From positions 78,497 through 142,496 of the forward strand of contig MKSR01000024.1 in NCBI GenBank assembly GCA_001898145.1: a stretch of 64,000 nt of DNA, given 5' to 3'. Positions 18,530-27,617 of this stretch are shown piece by piece. The notes under the pieces were generated by a model. The model was not told the origin of the DNA. It ran no database searches and saw only the letters and a program-made list of their open reading frames with translations. Position 1 is the first letter of the stretch. The number at the start of each line of letters is the position of its first letter. The stretch comes from Dyadobacter sp. 50-39. Lineage in GTDB: Bacteria; Bacteroidota; Bacteroidia; Cytophagales; Spirosomataceae. The position numbers were made by a program, and so were the translations under genes.

Positions 18530-18938
18530 AGGTTAGATATAATTAGGTCTGTAAGCGGTGATGTTGTATCATTTTGACATCCCTTCGACACTCCATTCCA
18601 AAAATGCGCCTGACGGCTCAAAAATGCATTTTTAATGAATTTTAGCGCGAAAAAATGTAAAATTCACACCACACCTTATACAAAATAATATAAAATAGCC
18701 GGATAATGCAATACACTCAAGCCACATATGTAGCCGAAAACTGATTAAATTTTCAAATAGCGGTTACATATCCATTTTAAGTCCAAATCCCATATTTGAG
18801 AAGTACAAATACAGGCACTTAGGCCACTTTTTTTAATACACATTTAACCCACCCGCCGCACTTCCCCAACTTTTTGCTGGACTTCCTTCCCGGTTGTGCG
18901 TAACTTTGAATCCGTTATTTTTCCCGTTAATTGCATTT
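18530..18938. other. Divergent intergenic region between SusC and the FAD/Fe-S dehydrogenase
   Basis: About 409 AT-rich bases with no credible gene. The only element I can support is the -7 box at 18901-18908 for the plus-strand gene. No exact TAnnTTTG match is present on the minus strand for the SusC promoter, which may depend on a sigma or anti-sigma system not visible here. Confidence 0.6.
18901..18908 (+). promoter_or_regulatory. Bacteroidetes -7 box (TAACTTTG)
   Basis: Exact TAnnTTTG match 30 bases before the ATG at 18939. A TTTG occurs at 18873-18876, but the 24-base spacing is longer than usual. The box lies inside the frame if translation began at TTG 18894, which supports the ATG as the real start. 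Confidence 0.5.
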
Positions 18939-21914
18939 ATGACATCCCTGTCTCCAGTATCAGATGCAGATCTGAGTTTGCTTGCACAACGCCTTGAGGG
19001 TGACCTCTTTTACGACAATACCATGCGGACGTTATATGCAACTGACGCGTCTGCCTACCGCGAAATGCCGCTGGCCGTATCGATCCCCAAATCGCACGGC
19101 GACCTGAAAACGCTCATTTCGTATGCTACGGAAAAGAAAGTTTCGCTTATTCCGCGCACTGCCGGCACCTCGCTGGCAGGCCAGGTAGTAGGTAACGGTA
19201 TAATAGTAGACGTTTCGAAAAATTTCAATCAAATACTTGAAATAAATGCTGAGGAACGCTGGGTACGCGTGCAGCCGGGGGTCGTGCGCGACGAGCTGAA
19301 TATGGCGCTCAAACCTTACGGACTATACTTCGGCCCGGAAACCTCCACCGCGAACCGCGCGATGATCGGCGGGATGGTCGGTAACAATTCCTGCGGGTCC
19401 AACTCGATCGTATATGGAAGCACGCGTGAGCACTTGCTGGAAGTAAAGGCTATTCTGGCCGACGGCAGCGATGTGGAATTCAAGAAGGTGAACAGCAACG
19501 ACCTGCAATCATTCCTCCAAAGTGCTCGGCAGAAAAACGGCAGCGCATCGCTGCTGGATAAGATATACCTAAAAACCGACGCCATCCTGAATTCACCCGA
19601 GAACCAGGCCGAGATCCGGAAAAACTTCCCGAAACCCTCGGTAGAGCGCCGCAATACGGGTTATGCCCTCGATATGCTGCTCAATATGGAGCCTTATACC
19701 ACAGGCACCGGTTCGGACAAGCCTTTCAATATGTGCAGCCTCATTGCGGGGTCGGAAGGTACGCTTTGCTTTCTGACGGAAATCAAGGTGAACCTGGTGC
19801 CGCTGCCGCCTAAGACACAGGGCCTCGTGTGCGTGCATTGCGACACCATCGACGAAGCATTGCGGGCAACCATCCTGACACTCAAATACGGCCCGCACGC
19901 CGTGGAGCTCATCGACGAGTACGTGCTCGAATGCGCTGCCACCAATGTGGAACAACGGAAAAATGCATTTTTCGTAAAGAATAAACCTGACGGCAAATTC
20001 CCGGCGATCCTCGTTGTCGATCTTTCGAGGGAAACCAAAGAGGAAGTGGAACTGCTGGCGGCAGAAATGGAAAAGGAGCTCAGAGAAGCCGGCATCGGTT
20101 TTCACTACCCGCTCTTGTTCGGGGACGATACCAAAAAGATATGGACGCTTCGCAAGGCAGGACTTGGGCTCCTGGGCAACATTCCCGGAGACGAAAAAGC
20201 CGTGGCGGTGATTGAAGACACGGCGATCGACGTCTACGACCAGCCGGAATACATCCGCGAGTTCAACGAGATCCTGAAAAAACACGGCATGTCGGCAGTG
20301 CATTATGCGCACGCAGGCTCCGGGGAACTGCATTTGCGGCCTATTATCAACCTCAAAACCAGTGAGGGGCACCGGCAGTTCAGGATGATCGCGGAGGAAA
20401 TTGCCGACCTGGTGAAAAAATATGACGGCTCACTTTCCGGCGAGCATGGCGACGGCCGCCTTCGCGGAGAGTTTATCCCGAAAATGGTGGGCCAGCACAA
20501 CTACCAGCTTTTCAAGGACATCAAAAAAACCTGGGACCCGAACAACATTTTCAATCCGGGCAAGATCGTGGATACGGCACCGATGGACACGTTCCTGCGT
20601 TACGAAGCCGATCAGAAAACGCCCCAATTTAAAACCAACTTCCGTTTCTACGACCAGGATATCCTGCAACATGCCGAGCAATGCAACGGCTCAGGCGACT
20701 GCCGGAAAACGCACCTGAGCGGCGGCACCATGTGCCCGAGCTTCATGGCGACGCGCAACGAAAAGGACACCACCCGCGCCCGGGCTAACATCCTGCGCGA
20801 AATGCTCACGCGCTCGCCCAAGGAAAACCGTTTCGACAACAAGGAGATCAAGGAAGTGTACGACCTCTGCCTCGCCTGCAAAGGCTGCAAGGGAGAATGC
20901 CCTTCCAATGTGGACGTTGCGAAACTGAAAATGGAGTTTTTGCAGCAATACCACGACGCCAACGGCATACCCGTACGCTCGTGGCTCATTGGTAACTTTT
21001 CCAAAATGACCGGCCTCGCCAGTTACGTTCCATGGGCTTACAACCTGATTTTCAAGAATGCGCCGCTCCGTAAAATCGCGAACACGGTCGTAGGCTTCCA
21101 CCCGGAGCGTACCATGCCGCTGCTGCACAGCACGACATTGAAAAAATGGTATGATCAGCGGAAGAAAAGCGCTCCGAAATCAGAGCGGAAAGTGTACCTT
21201 TTCTGCGACGAGTTTACCAATTATAACGATGTTGAAATTGGCAAAACGGCGATCCTCGCGTTGGAAAAGCTGGGTTATGAGGTGATTATCCCAAACCATG
21301 GACCTTCCGGCAGACCACAGCTTTCCAAAGGCTTGCTGAGAGATGCGAAGAAAATTGCGGAAGAAAATATCCGTCTGCTGAAAGACATTATCTCACACGA
21401 CACCCCGCTGGTGGGTATCGAACCATCGGCGATCCTGACGTTCCGCGACGAATATCCCGATCTGGTGAGTGATGAATGGGTGGAAGATACCAAGAAAGTC
21501 GCCCAGAATGCATTGCAGTTCGACGAGTTCATCGCCCGTGAAATCGAGTTGAAAAACATTTCAAAAAGCCAGTTTACCAAAGAAAAAAGGCTGATCAAGC
21601 TGCATGGACATTGCCAGCAGAAAGCCATTTCGAGCGTGATACCGACGAAAAAAATGCTATCGCTGCCTGAAAATTACACGGTACAGCTGATCCCGTCCGG
21701 ATGCTGCGGAATGGCGGGGTCATTCGGTTATGAAAAGGAGCATTTTGACATTTCGATGCAGATCGGCGAGCTGGTGTTGTTCCCTACCGTGCGTCAGCAA
21801 CCCGAAGAAGTGATTATCGCCGCACCGGGTACCAGCTGCCGGCACCAAATCCACGACGGTACCGGCCGGAAAGCATTGCATCCGGCGGAAATCCTCTGGA
21901 ATGCATTGGTTTAA
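18939..21914 (+). CDS. FAD-linked oxidase fused to Fe-S (GlcF-like) module, D-lactate dehydrogenase type
   Basis: Single-chain counterpart of GlcD plus GlcF: it oxidises a 2-hydroxy acid, most likely D-lactate, and passes electrons through iron-sulfur clusters to the quinone pool. About 991 residues from ATG 18939. Domains: FAD-binding PCMH type (GTSLAGQ, GNNSCGSNSIVYG), FAD-oxidase C-terminal domain (HAHAGSGELHLRP, SGEHGDG), a ferredoxin-like region with CNGSGDC and CLACKGCKGECPSN, and a CCG-type module (HGHCQQKA, SGCCGMAGSFGYE). The gene stands alone and ends in a strong terminator. Glycolate or another hydroxy acid cannot be excluded. Confidence 0.93.
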   Translation: MTSLSPVSDADLSLLAQRLEGDLFYDNTMRTLYATDASAYREMPLAVSIPKSHGDLKTLISYATEKKVSLIPRTAGTSLAGQVVGNGIIVDVSKNFNQILEINAEERWVRVQPGVVRDELNMALKPYGLYFGPETSTANRAMIGGMVGNNSCGSNSIVYGSTREHLLEVKAILADGSDVEFKKVNSNDLQSFLQSARQKNGSASLLDKIYLKTDAILNSPENQAEIRKNFPKPSVERRNTGYALDMLLNMEPYTTGTGSDKPFNMCSLIAGSEGTLCFLTEIKVNLVPLPPKTQGLVCVHCDTIDEALRATILTLKYGPHAVELIDEYVLECAATNVEQRKNAFFVKNKPDGKFPAILVVDLSRETKEEVELLAAEMEKELREAGIGFHYPLLFGDDTKKIWTLRKAGLGLLGNIPGDEKAVAVIEDTAIDVYDQPEYIREFNEILKKHGMSAVHYAHAGSGELHLRPIINLKTSEGHRQFRMIAEEIADLVKKYDGSLSGEHGDGRLRGEFIPKMVGQHNYQLFKDIKKTWDPNNIFNPGKIVDTAPMDTFLRYEADQKTPQFKTNFRFYDQDILQHAEQCNGSGDCRKTHLSGGTMCPSFMATRNEKDTTRARANILREMLTRSPKENRFDNKEIKEVYDLCLACKGCKGECPSNVDVAKLKMEFLQQYHDANGIPVRSWLIGNFSKMTGLASYVPWAYNLIFKNAPLRKIANTVVGFHPERTMPLLHSTTLKKWYDQRKKSAPKSERKVYLFCDEFTNYNDVEIGKTAILALEKLGYEVIIPNHGPSGRPQLSKGLLRDAKKIAEENIRLLKDIISHDTPLVGIEPSAILTFRDEYPDLVSDEWVEDTKKVAQNALQFDEFIAREIELKNISKSQFTKEKRLIKLHGHCQQKAISSVIPTKKMLSLPENYTVQLIPSGCCGMAGSFGYEKEHFDISMQIGELVLFPTVRQQPEEVIIAAPGTSCRHQIHDGTGRKALHPAEILWNALV

Positions 21915-21936
21915 ACCGGAAAGTCATACATGAGTC

Positions 21937-21971
21937 ATGGCCGGCAAATTCCTCTGCCGGCCATTTCTTTT
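21937..21971 (+). terminator. Rho-independent terminator after the FAD/Fe-S dehydrogenase
   Basis: A perfect 10-bp stem ATGGCCGGCA/TGCCGGCCAT with an 8-nt loop, followed by TTCTTTTT. It begins 22 bases after the stop of the plus-strand gene and ends at the stop of the convergent one. Confidence 0.9.
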
Positions 21972-22603
21972 TAATTCGAGATAAACGGCGCCTTGCGCAG
22001 CCAGGTATCATCCGTAAGCTGGTCGATCATGAAGCCGGCAATATCCGCCGCATCGATCTTCGCTCCGGGTGAATCAAATGCATTTACCTTCACCTCTGCC
22101 CGATTTCCATTGAATTCAATGTACGGCACCCGCACCATCGTCCACTCCGCATTGCTTTCGGCGAGGATCGAGTACGACTTTTGGCGATCGTTGTGAATGG
22201 CCGGAAATGTGGCCCGCATCCATTCCGTAGCTTTCGCAGTCTCCTCGCCCTTCCGGTCATCCGGCGTTTCGACATTCAATCCGGCCAGCACCACGTACCG
22301 CACAGGCCTCTCTCCGATGGCACCGAGGATATTGAGCGTTGCCTGACTTGCCACCAGCGGCTCGTCCTGCCGTTGCCCCGCTGTGCTGAGGACGGCATCA
22401 CAATCTTCCACGAGACTCCGTACCGCCTGCGGATTCAGGACATCGCCATGAACGATCTCGATCAACGGGTTATGAATGGTAAAATTCTCAGGATGCCTGA
22501 GCAGCAATTTAAGGGAGTAACCTTTTTCGATGAGCTGATTGACAAGATATTGACCAGTACGCCCTCCGCCGCCAATCACGGCTATTTTTTGTATTCTTTC
22601 CAT
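21971..22603 (-). CDS. NAD(P)-binding (NmrA/SDR-a5-like) oxidoreductase
   Basis: Atypical short-chain dehydrogenase fold protein of about 210 residues. The N-terminus VIGGGGRTGQYLV is the dinucleotide-binding turn; GDVLNPQAVRSLV and STAGQ match the NAD(P)H-binding family (PF13460 type). No YxxxK catalytic pair is present, in keeping with redox-sensing or anthrol-reductase-like members. I start it at ATG 22603; a TTG at 22642 would add 13 residues that do not look conserved. Convergent with the dehydrogenase gene. Specific substrate unknown. Confidence 0.85.
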   Translation of the reverse strand: MERIQKIAVIGGGGRTGQYLVNQLIEKGYSLKLLLRHPENFTIHNPLIEIVHGDVLNPQAVRSLVEDCDAVLSTAGQRQDEPLVASQATLNILGAIGERPVRYVVLAGLNVETPDDRKGEETAKATEWMRATFPAIHNDRQKSYSILAESNAEWTMVRVPYIEFNGNRAEVKVNAFDSPGAKIDAADIAGFMIDQLTDDTWLRKAPFISN

Positions 22604-22782
22604 TTCTCTCTGATAAAATTTTGGATGTAGCAAATTTCCCAAAGCCGTAGGCCCGGGATTTCACAGAAGAGCTATGCCCGATCCTGTGGTGAGGTTGTAT
22701 TTTATCAGGAGATTTTAATGAGGTAAAGATAATCCACCGGTGGAAAAAAATCTGATCACACCGGTCAAAATTTTCTCAGACC

Positions 22783-22814
22783 CGACTTTTTAGGAATCCA
22801 TTCCCAAAAAGTCG
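22783..22814. repeat. Hairpin just past the DUF5686 gene
   Basis: CGACTTTTT (22783-22791) pairs with AAAAAGTCG (22806-22814), and inside it GGAAT pairs with ATTCC across one mismatch. It starts 7 bases after the stop of the minus-strand gene. There is no U-run beyond it, so termination is possible but not certain. Confidence 0.55.
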
Positions 22815-22820
22815 AAAACT

Positions 22821-25586
22821 CTAATCCTTCCCCCAACCAATATTCATCGTCGTGCCAACCCTGAAAACGGTGTGTTTGTACTTGAAACCTTCGAAACTGT
22901 TGGCTACCTCCACACGCAGCGGGAAGCGGATGCCGATGTCCAGACCGTACCCGAGCTCGGCATAGTTGTCCGAATCGGGGGTGGCGAGGTAATGCAGGAA
23001 GAAATTTTCTTTTACTCCAAGAATACGGAACCAGGGGATCTGGGTCAGGAGAAACTGGCGAAGCTCGCTGAGAACGTGCGCTTCGAAAAAGCCCGCAGAG
23101 GTACTGTACTTGTAGTAGTCGAGCATGCGGAATGTACCGACGGGATCACCGAGCTGGAAAAAGAAACGGTTGCCCGCAAAATGCTGGTAATCGGGAAACT
23201 GCAGACTGTCACGCCGGAGGAACGAGCCGACGGCCAGTTTGTAGCGCAATTTACTGCGAATGCCGGTCTCGAAGCCGTGTTCGAAACCAATCCGCACGAA
23301 ATCGTAGTCTACATCGCTGCCGAATACACTGCGGATGCCTTTGCGGTAGCCGATGGAAAATTTAGGTGAATCGTCGTCATAGTAGGTTGTCTTGCCGTTT
23401 CGCGTACGGTATTTCTGCCACGGCTTGTACGAAGCAGCTACACCGACGGTCAATGCCTGGTGGCGCTGCATAGGCGGCGGCAATGCCATGGCATCCGTCC
23501 GGTTCTCTACATTATCGGGAATGTTGGAAGTAAACTCGCGACGCTTCCAGTCGATCCAGCGGTACCCCGAAGTCCTTTCGAGATTCGGCAATGCCGAACG
23601 ATCCGCGTATTCGATATTGGCTTTGATCTCAAAATGCTCGTTTTCCCGACTGTTTTTAAAATCAATCCGAAAAAAATCTTTCTGGTATTCCTTGATAAAA
23701 TTCTGCTCAAGAAACAGCGTCGTCAGTGTATTCAGCAGCGGGTGCATCGGGCTTTCTGCATTAAACTGGGCAATGCCCCGCCCGCCTGAGATACTAAGCA
23801 CATTACGCGCCCAACTATAATCACCCACGCCGGTCAGGAGTAACTTATTGCGCCCTAACGAGTAGCGTGTCAACCCTCCCACCGACCATTCGTGGCCCTT
23901 GCTGACCACCCCTGCCTTTTCCTCCGAGCCCATTGCTCGCTTACGCTCCCCGCCTGCATGCCTCAACTTCAACCCTGCTCCGTTCAGCACCAATCCTTCC
24001 ACAGTATTCACCTCCAAGCCGGGCAACGGGCCGATGTAATCCAGCCGATAGGGGCTTTCCTTCCCAAGGCGGAAATGATGCCCAACAAGCAAACCCCCGA
24101 AGTCAAACTTTGTTCCCTTCTTCGATTTCGTTGTGTCTCCGCTACTGGTTTTCAAACTGTCCTTCTGCTTTTCGGACCCTGCGTTCATCACCACCAGGCT
24201 GTCGAGCCGCGTATAACTTTTCACCTCCGCCACCGTAAGTGGCACCGTCCGCAGCGAATCCCAGAAGGCGGCACTCCGTTTGGTAGCCATCGAATCCACC
24301 TGCGTCGAATCCTCCCGGCTCATTTTTAGGTCGATATCCTCCCCTTTCTTTTCCTTTTCCCGAAGGTCCTGCTTTTCATACTCCTTCATCATTTTCCGGA
24401 GATTTTTGGCCGAGAACGCCTTCTGCCTGCTTACGACTTCCTCCATAGGCTGCGCCTTGATCTCGCGTCCGGTCAGCTGCACTTTTTTAGCTTCCTTGGC
24501 ATATTTCTTGTCGTCGATCACGACAATATCCGGTTTGAAAGTGGGGTTGATTCTGACGTTGGTAAACGACTGCGAAATCACGAAATCGGCTTTACCCTTG
24601 AAACCGTAGATGCCTCCCTGCACATGAAATTGCTGATTGACCGGCATCCATACGCCCTGTACGGGGCTGTAAACCTGCTTAATGTCCACCCGGAAGCCGG
24701 TATTGACCGTCTGCAAATCCAGGCTGTAAATACTCCATTCGCCTTCGATGATCTGGATCGTGCCACGATAAACGCCCTCGCCCCAGTTACGCGGCGTTAC
24801 TTTGATTTTGTTCACTTCGATACCATTCTCCCGGAAAGCGCCCATGTACTCAAATTTGTAATAGGCGAATGCGCGCGGCGAAAGCGGCGACACGGCTTTC
24901 ACGACCTCCGGCTGATAGAAGCTCGCGAGAAGGTACATATTCGGATCGGCCATATTCTTGTCCATGCTGCTCCGCGTGGCCACTACCCGCTGCTTGTACA
25001 CATTAGGCTGCCGAAACGTCACCTCTGATACCGTCTCATTCAGCATCGGAACACCTTTTTTAAAATTGGTTTCCTTCTCCATTTCCTTCAATTCCTTTTT
25101 GTAGAGGAACTCCATCGGTAAATCCAGGACCACAAACGACGATTTGGAATACACTTTTGCCGTGTAGGCATCCACTTGCAGAAAATGATAGCGGCTTTTG
25201 GCAATGGCGCTGCGCATAATGGTATATGCCGGATCCTCGTCCCTGGCGCCGATGCGTACTTCCCCGAGGCTGAGGGCCTGCTCTTCCATCGTGAGGTCGA
25301 ACGTCAGCATTTTATCCTCCACGGTGAAGCCCTTTTGTCCGGTTTTATAACCGAGGTATTGAAAAATCACCTCGTAGTACCCGGGTTTCAGGTCGAGCTG
25401 GTAACGGCCCTCCTCATTGGAAATGGTGCTGACCGAGGTGCCTCTGACGATAATGGCCGCAAATGGAAGCGGCTCCCCTTTTTTGGTTTTGATAATACCC
25501 CTGACGCCGCCGGATGGTGTTTGCGCGAGGGCTGCGAGGGAAATAGTTACAATCAGACAAAACGTGAGAAGGAACTGTTTGAGCAT
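22821..25586 (-). CDS. DUF5686 family outer-membrane protein with carboxypeptidase-like regulatory domain
   Basis: Exported protein of 921 residues, typical in length for this Bacteroidota family. The signal peptide (LTFCLIVTISLAALAQ) is followed by a carboxypeptidase-D regulatory-like beta-sandwich (about 28-105: GVRGIIKTKKGEPLPFAAI, then GYK). The DUF5686 region has a charged linker (about 370-440, rich in K/E/D), and a C-terminal half of beta strands likely forms an outer-membrane barrel, as in TonB-receptor-like proteins but without a plug. The function of the family is not established. Monocistronic, with a hairpin right after the stop. Confidence 0.88.
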   Translation of the reverse strand: MLKQFLLTFCLIVTISLAALAQTPSGGVRGIIKTKKGEPLPFAAIIVRGTSVSTISNEEGRYQLDLKPGYYEVIFQYLGYKTGQKGFTVEDKMLTFDLTMEEQALSLGEVRIGARDEDPAYTIMRSAIAKSRYHFLQVDAYTAKVYSKSSFVVLDLPMEFLYKKELKEMEKETNFKKGVPMLNETVSEVTFRQPNVYKQRVVATRSSMDKNMADPNMYLLASFYQPEVVKAVSPLSPRAFAYYKFEYMGAFRENGIEVNKIKVTPRNWGEGVYRGTIQIIEGEWSIYSLDLQTVNTGFRVDIKQVYSPVQGVWMPVNQQFHVQGGIYGFKGKADFVISQSFTNVRINPTFKPDIVVIDDKKYAKEAKKVQLTGREIKAQPMEEVVSRQKAFSAKNLRKMMKEYEKQDLREKEKKGEDIDLKMSREDSTQVDSMATKRSAAFWDSLRTVPLTVAEVKSYTRLDSLVVMNAGSEKQKDSLKTSSGDTTKSKKGTKFDFGGLLVGHHFRLGKESPYRLDYIGPLPGLEVNTVEGLVLNGAGLKLRHAGGERKRAMGSEEKAGVVSKGHEWSVGGLTRYSLGRNKLLLTGVGDYSWARNVLSISGGRGIAQFNAESPMHPLLNTLTTLFLEQNFIKEYQKDFFRIDFKNSRENEHFEIKANIEYADRSALPNLERTSGYRWIDWKRREFTSNIPDNVENRTDAMALPPPMQRHQALTVGVAASYKPWQKYRTRNGKTTYYDDDSPKFSIGYRKGIRSVFGSDVDYDFVRIGFEHGFETGIRSKLRYKLAVGSFLRRDSLQFPDYQHFAGNRFFFQLGDPVGTFRMLDYYKYSTSAGFFEAHVLSELRQFLLTQIPWFRILGVKENFFLHYLATPDSDNYAELGYGLDIGIRFPLRVEVANSFEGFKYKHTVFRVGTTMNIGWGKD

Positions 25587-25682
25587 AGGATTTTCAGCAA
25601 GTCGGATGGAAGTCTTCGTGTCTGCTAGATGCGTTTAAAGATAATCCGGTTGCTTTGAAAAGAAAATCCGCTCATCACATAG

Positions 25683-27593
25683 TTACAAATCCGAAAATTC
25701 CCAGGCGCTTTGGTAGGCATTCAGGCCCTCGGCATAGGCAATGAAATTTTCATAAAACGGTAATACCGAAAGCGTAGCGCTATCGCCGATCACAACCAGT
25801 TTCTTGCGTGCGCGGGTCATGGCCACGTTCATCCGGCGAATGTCGGCCAGAAAGCCGATCTGCCTTTCTGTATTGCTGCGCGTCATGCTGATGTACACCA
25901 CATCCCGCTCCTGCCCCTGGAAGCTGTCGATGGTATTAACGGCTATCTTATCCAGATAGGGTTTCAAATCAGGTGCGTGGGCGAGCTGATCTTTGAGAAT
26001 ATTGATTTGCTCCTTGTAAGGGGATATAATGGCGATGCTTGGAAACGCTTCCTGCTCGGGATTAACCGCTGCAAATTCCGCAGCGAGTTGGGACAAATGC
26101 TTGAAAAGAAATACAGCTTCTTCCGGGTTGGTGGAGCTGGTACCTTCCAGTTTTTCATCAAAACCGCATCCCGCCGTATCGATAAATGCCAGCGGCGGTT
26201 CGCCCGGGAATAACATCCTCCCCGCCACCGATTCGTGGGCTTTCAGTTTGCCATCATAAAAAACCCTGGAAGAATAGCCCATAATGGCCTCGTTCATCCG
26301 GTACTGCTCTTCCAGCAGCACCACCGACCCGGGGTGCAATGCCACGCATTTTTCGAGCAAAGTCGTGCTCAGCCCGCCCCTGGCAGCGTCATCGGATTTG
26401 ATCGTCGGTGGTAACTGCAGGTGATCGCCCGCGAAAACCACCTTCTCGGCTTTCAGGATCGGGATCCAACAGGCCGGCTCCAATGCCTGCCCGGCTTCAT
26501 CGATCACCACAGTGCGGTACTTCATATTACGGACCGTGAAATGGTTGGCACCTACGAGCGTGGCCGTCACGACCTGCGTTTTAGTAAGCAGGTCATCAAT
26601 AATATACTGCTCCATATTCGCGACCTCCTTCATAATACGGTGCGCCTCGTCGAACAGTGCTTTCCGCTGGTCGCGCTCGGCTTTCCCGAAATGGCGTTTG
26701 TATTTGTGCGCCATGTTCTTGTACTCGTTGGCCTGCTTTTTCAGGGTCTTAATGTCCTTTATACTCGCGTGGGCCGCCATTTTGCTATCCAGCGTCAAGG
26801 CTGTCAAACGCTCCGAGACGCGCACCGGGTTTCCGACGCGGAGTACATTCAACCCTTCCTCACTGAGTTTTTCACTCAGCAGGTCCACGGCGGTATTACT
26901 CGGCGCAACCACGAGAATCGGCCTGTTATCCTTTTTAACCAATGCCTTGATCGCCTGCACCAATGTCGTGGTCTTGCCCGTACCCGGAGGCCCGTGCACG
27001 GTCGCGAGCTCCTGCGCGGAAAGGATATTCTGCACGGCACGCTGCTGCGAAAGGTTCAACCTGGGAAGGGTAACAGGGTAAATGTCTTTATCGAATGAAG
27101 GCGCCTTTTCGCCGGTCAGCACCCTGATCAAGTGGCCCTCTTTCTCCGAAGAAGCGAGCGAATCCGCGGTTTTCAATGCCGACAGCATCTCGTCATAGCT
27201 GTTATCGTCGAAAAGCAGGTCGATACCCAGCTTCCCGTCCCGCGACCATTCGGGCAGTTCGTCGGTGCGCAAAGTAATTTTCAGCCGGTTGCCGCCCTGG
27301 TGCGAGATCACCCCTTCGACCCGGTCCTTTTTAGGCTCATGATTGCTGAACAAAACGGCAGGCATCCCAAACCGGAGCTGATGCGGCAAGTCCTGGTGCG
27401 TGGTGCGCTCCACCTCCACGGTGAGGTAATCGCCCCGGCTCATTTCCTGGCCCCGGATCGCGATCGGGTACCAGGCCAGTCCGCTGGCACGGCGTTCGGA
27501 AACGGAAGAACGTTCGATCAATCGCTGGTACGATTGCCTATCTTCTTCCCTTTCTATTTTGAGTAATTCGAGTAGTCTTTTAAAGTAATCCAT
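25683..27593 (-). CDS. Superfamily 1 (Upf1/IGHMBP2-like) DNA/RNA helicase
   Basis: ATP-dependent helicase of 636 residues in the AAA_11/AAA_12 group. Walker A is GPPGTGKTTTL, Walker B/motif II is VVIDEAGQALEP, motif III GDHLQLPPT, and the C-terminal RecA-like domain has TIDSFQGQERDVVYIS and RRMNVAMTRARKKLVVIGD. An N-terminal beta-rich region (1-150) and a lysine-rich helical insertion (about 290-335) match the 1B/stalk elements of IGHMBP2-like proteins. It follows an MFS exporter by 24 bases. Its role (DNA repair or RNA processing) cannot be told from context. Confidence 0.92.
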   Translation of the reverse strand: MDYFKRLLELLKIEREEDRQSYQRLIERSSVSERRASGLAWYPIAIRGQEMSRGDYLTVEVERTTHQDLPHQLRFGMPAVLFSNHEPKKDRVEGVISHQGGNRLKITLRTDELPEWSRDGKLGIDLLFDDNSYDEMLSALKTADSLASSEKEGHLIRVLTGEKAPSFDKDIYPVTLPRLNLSQQRAVQNILSAQELATVHGPPGTGKTTTLVQAIKALVKKDNRPILVVAPSNTAVDLLSEKLSEEGLNVLRVGNPVRVSERLTALTLDSKMAAHASIKDIKTLKKQANEYKNMAHKYKRHFGKAERDQRKALFDEAHRIMKEVANMEQYIIDDLLTKTQVVTATLVGANHFTVRNMKYRTVVIDEAGQALEPACWIPILKAEKVVFAGDHLQLPPTIKSDDAARGGLSTTLLEKCVALHPGSVVLLEEQYRMNEAIMGYSSRVFYDGKLKAHESVAGRMLFPGEPPLAFIDTAGCGFDEKLEGTSSTNPEEAVFLFKHLSQLAAEFAAVNPEQEAFPSIAIISPYKEQINILKDQLAHAPDLKPYLDKIAVNTIDSFQGQERDVVYISMTRSNTERQIGFLADIRRMNVAMTRARKKLVVIGDSATLSVLPFYENFIAYAEGLNAYQSAWEFSDL

Positions 27594-27617
27594 TCACAAA
27601 TTAAATAAACCGGCCGC

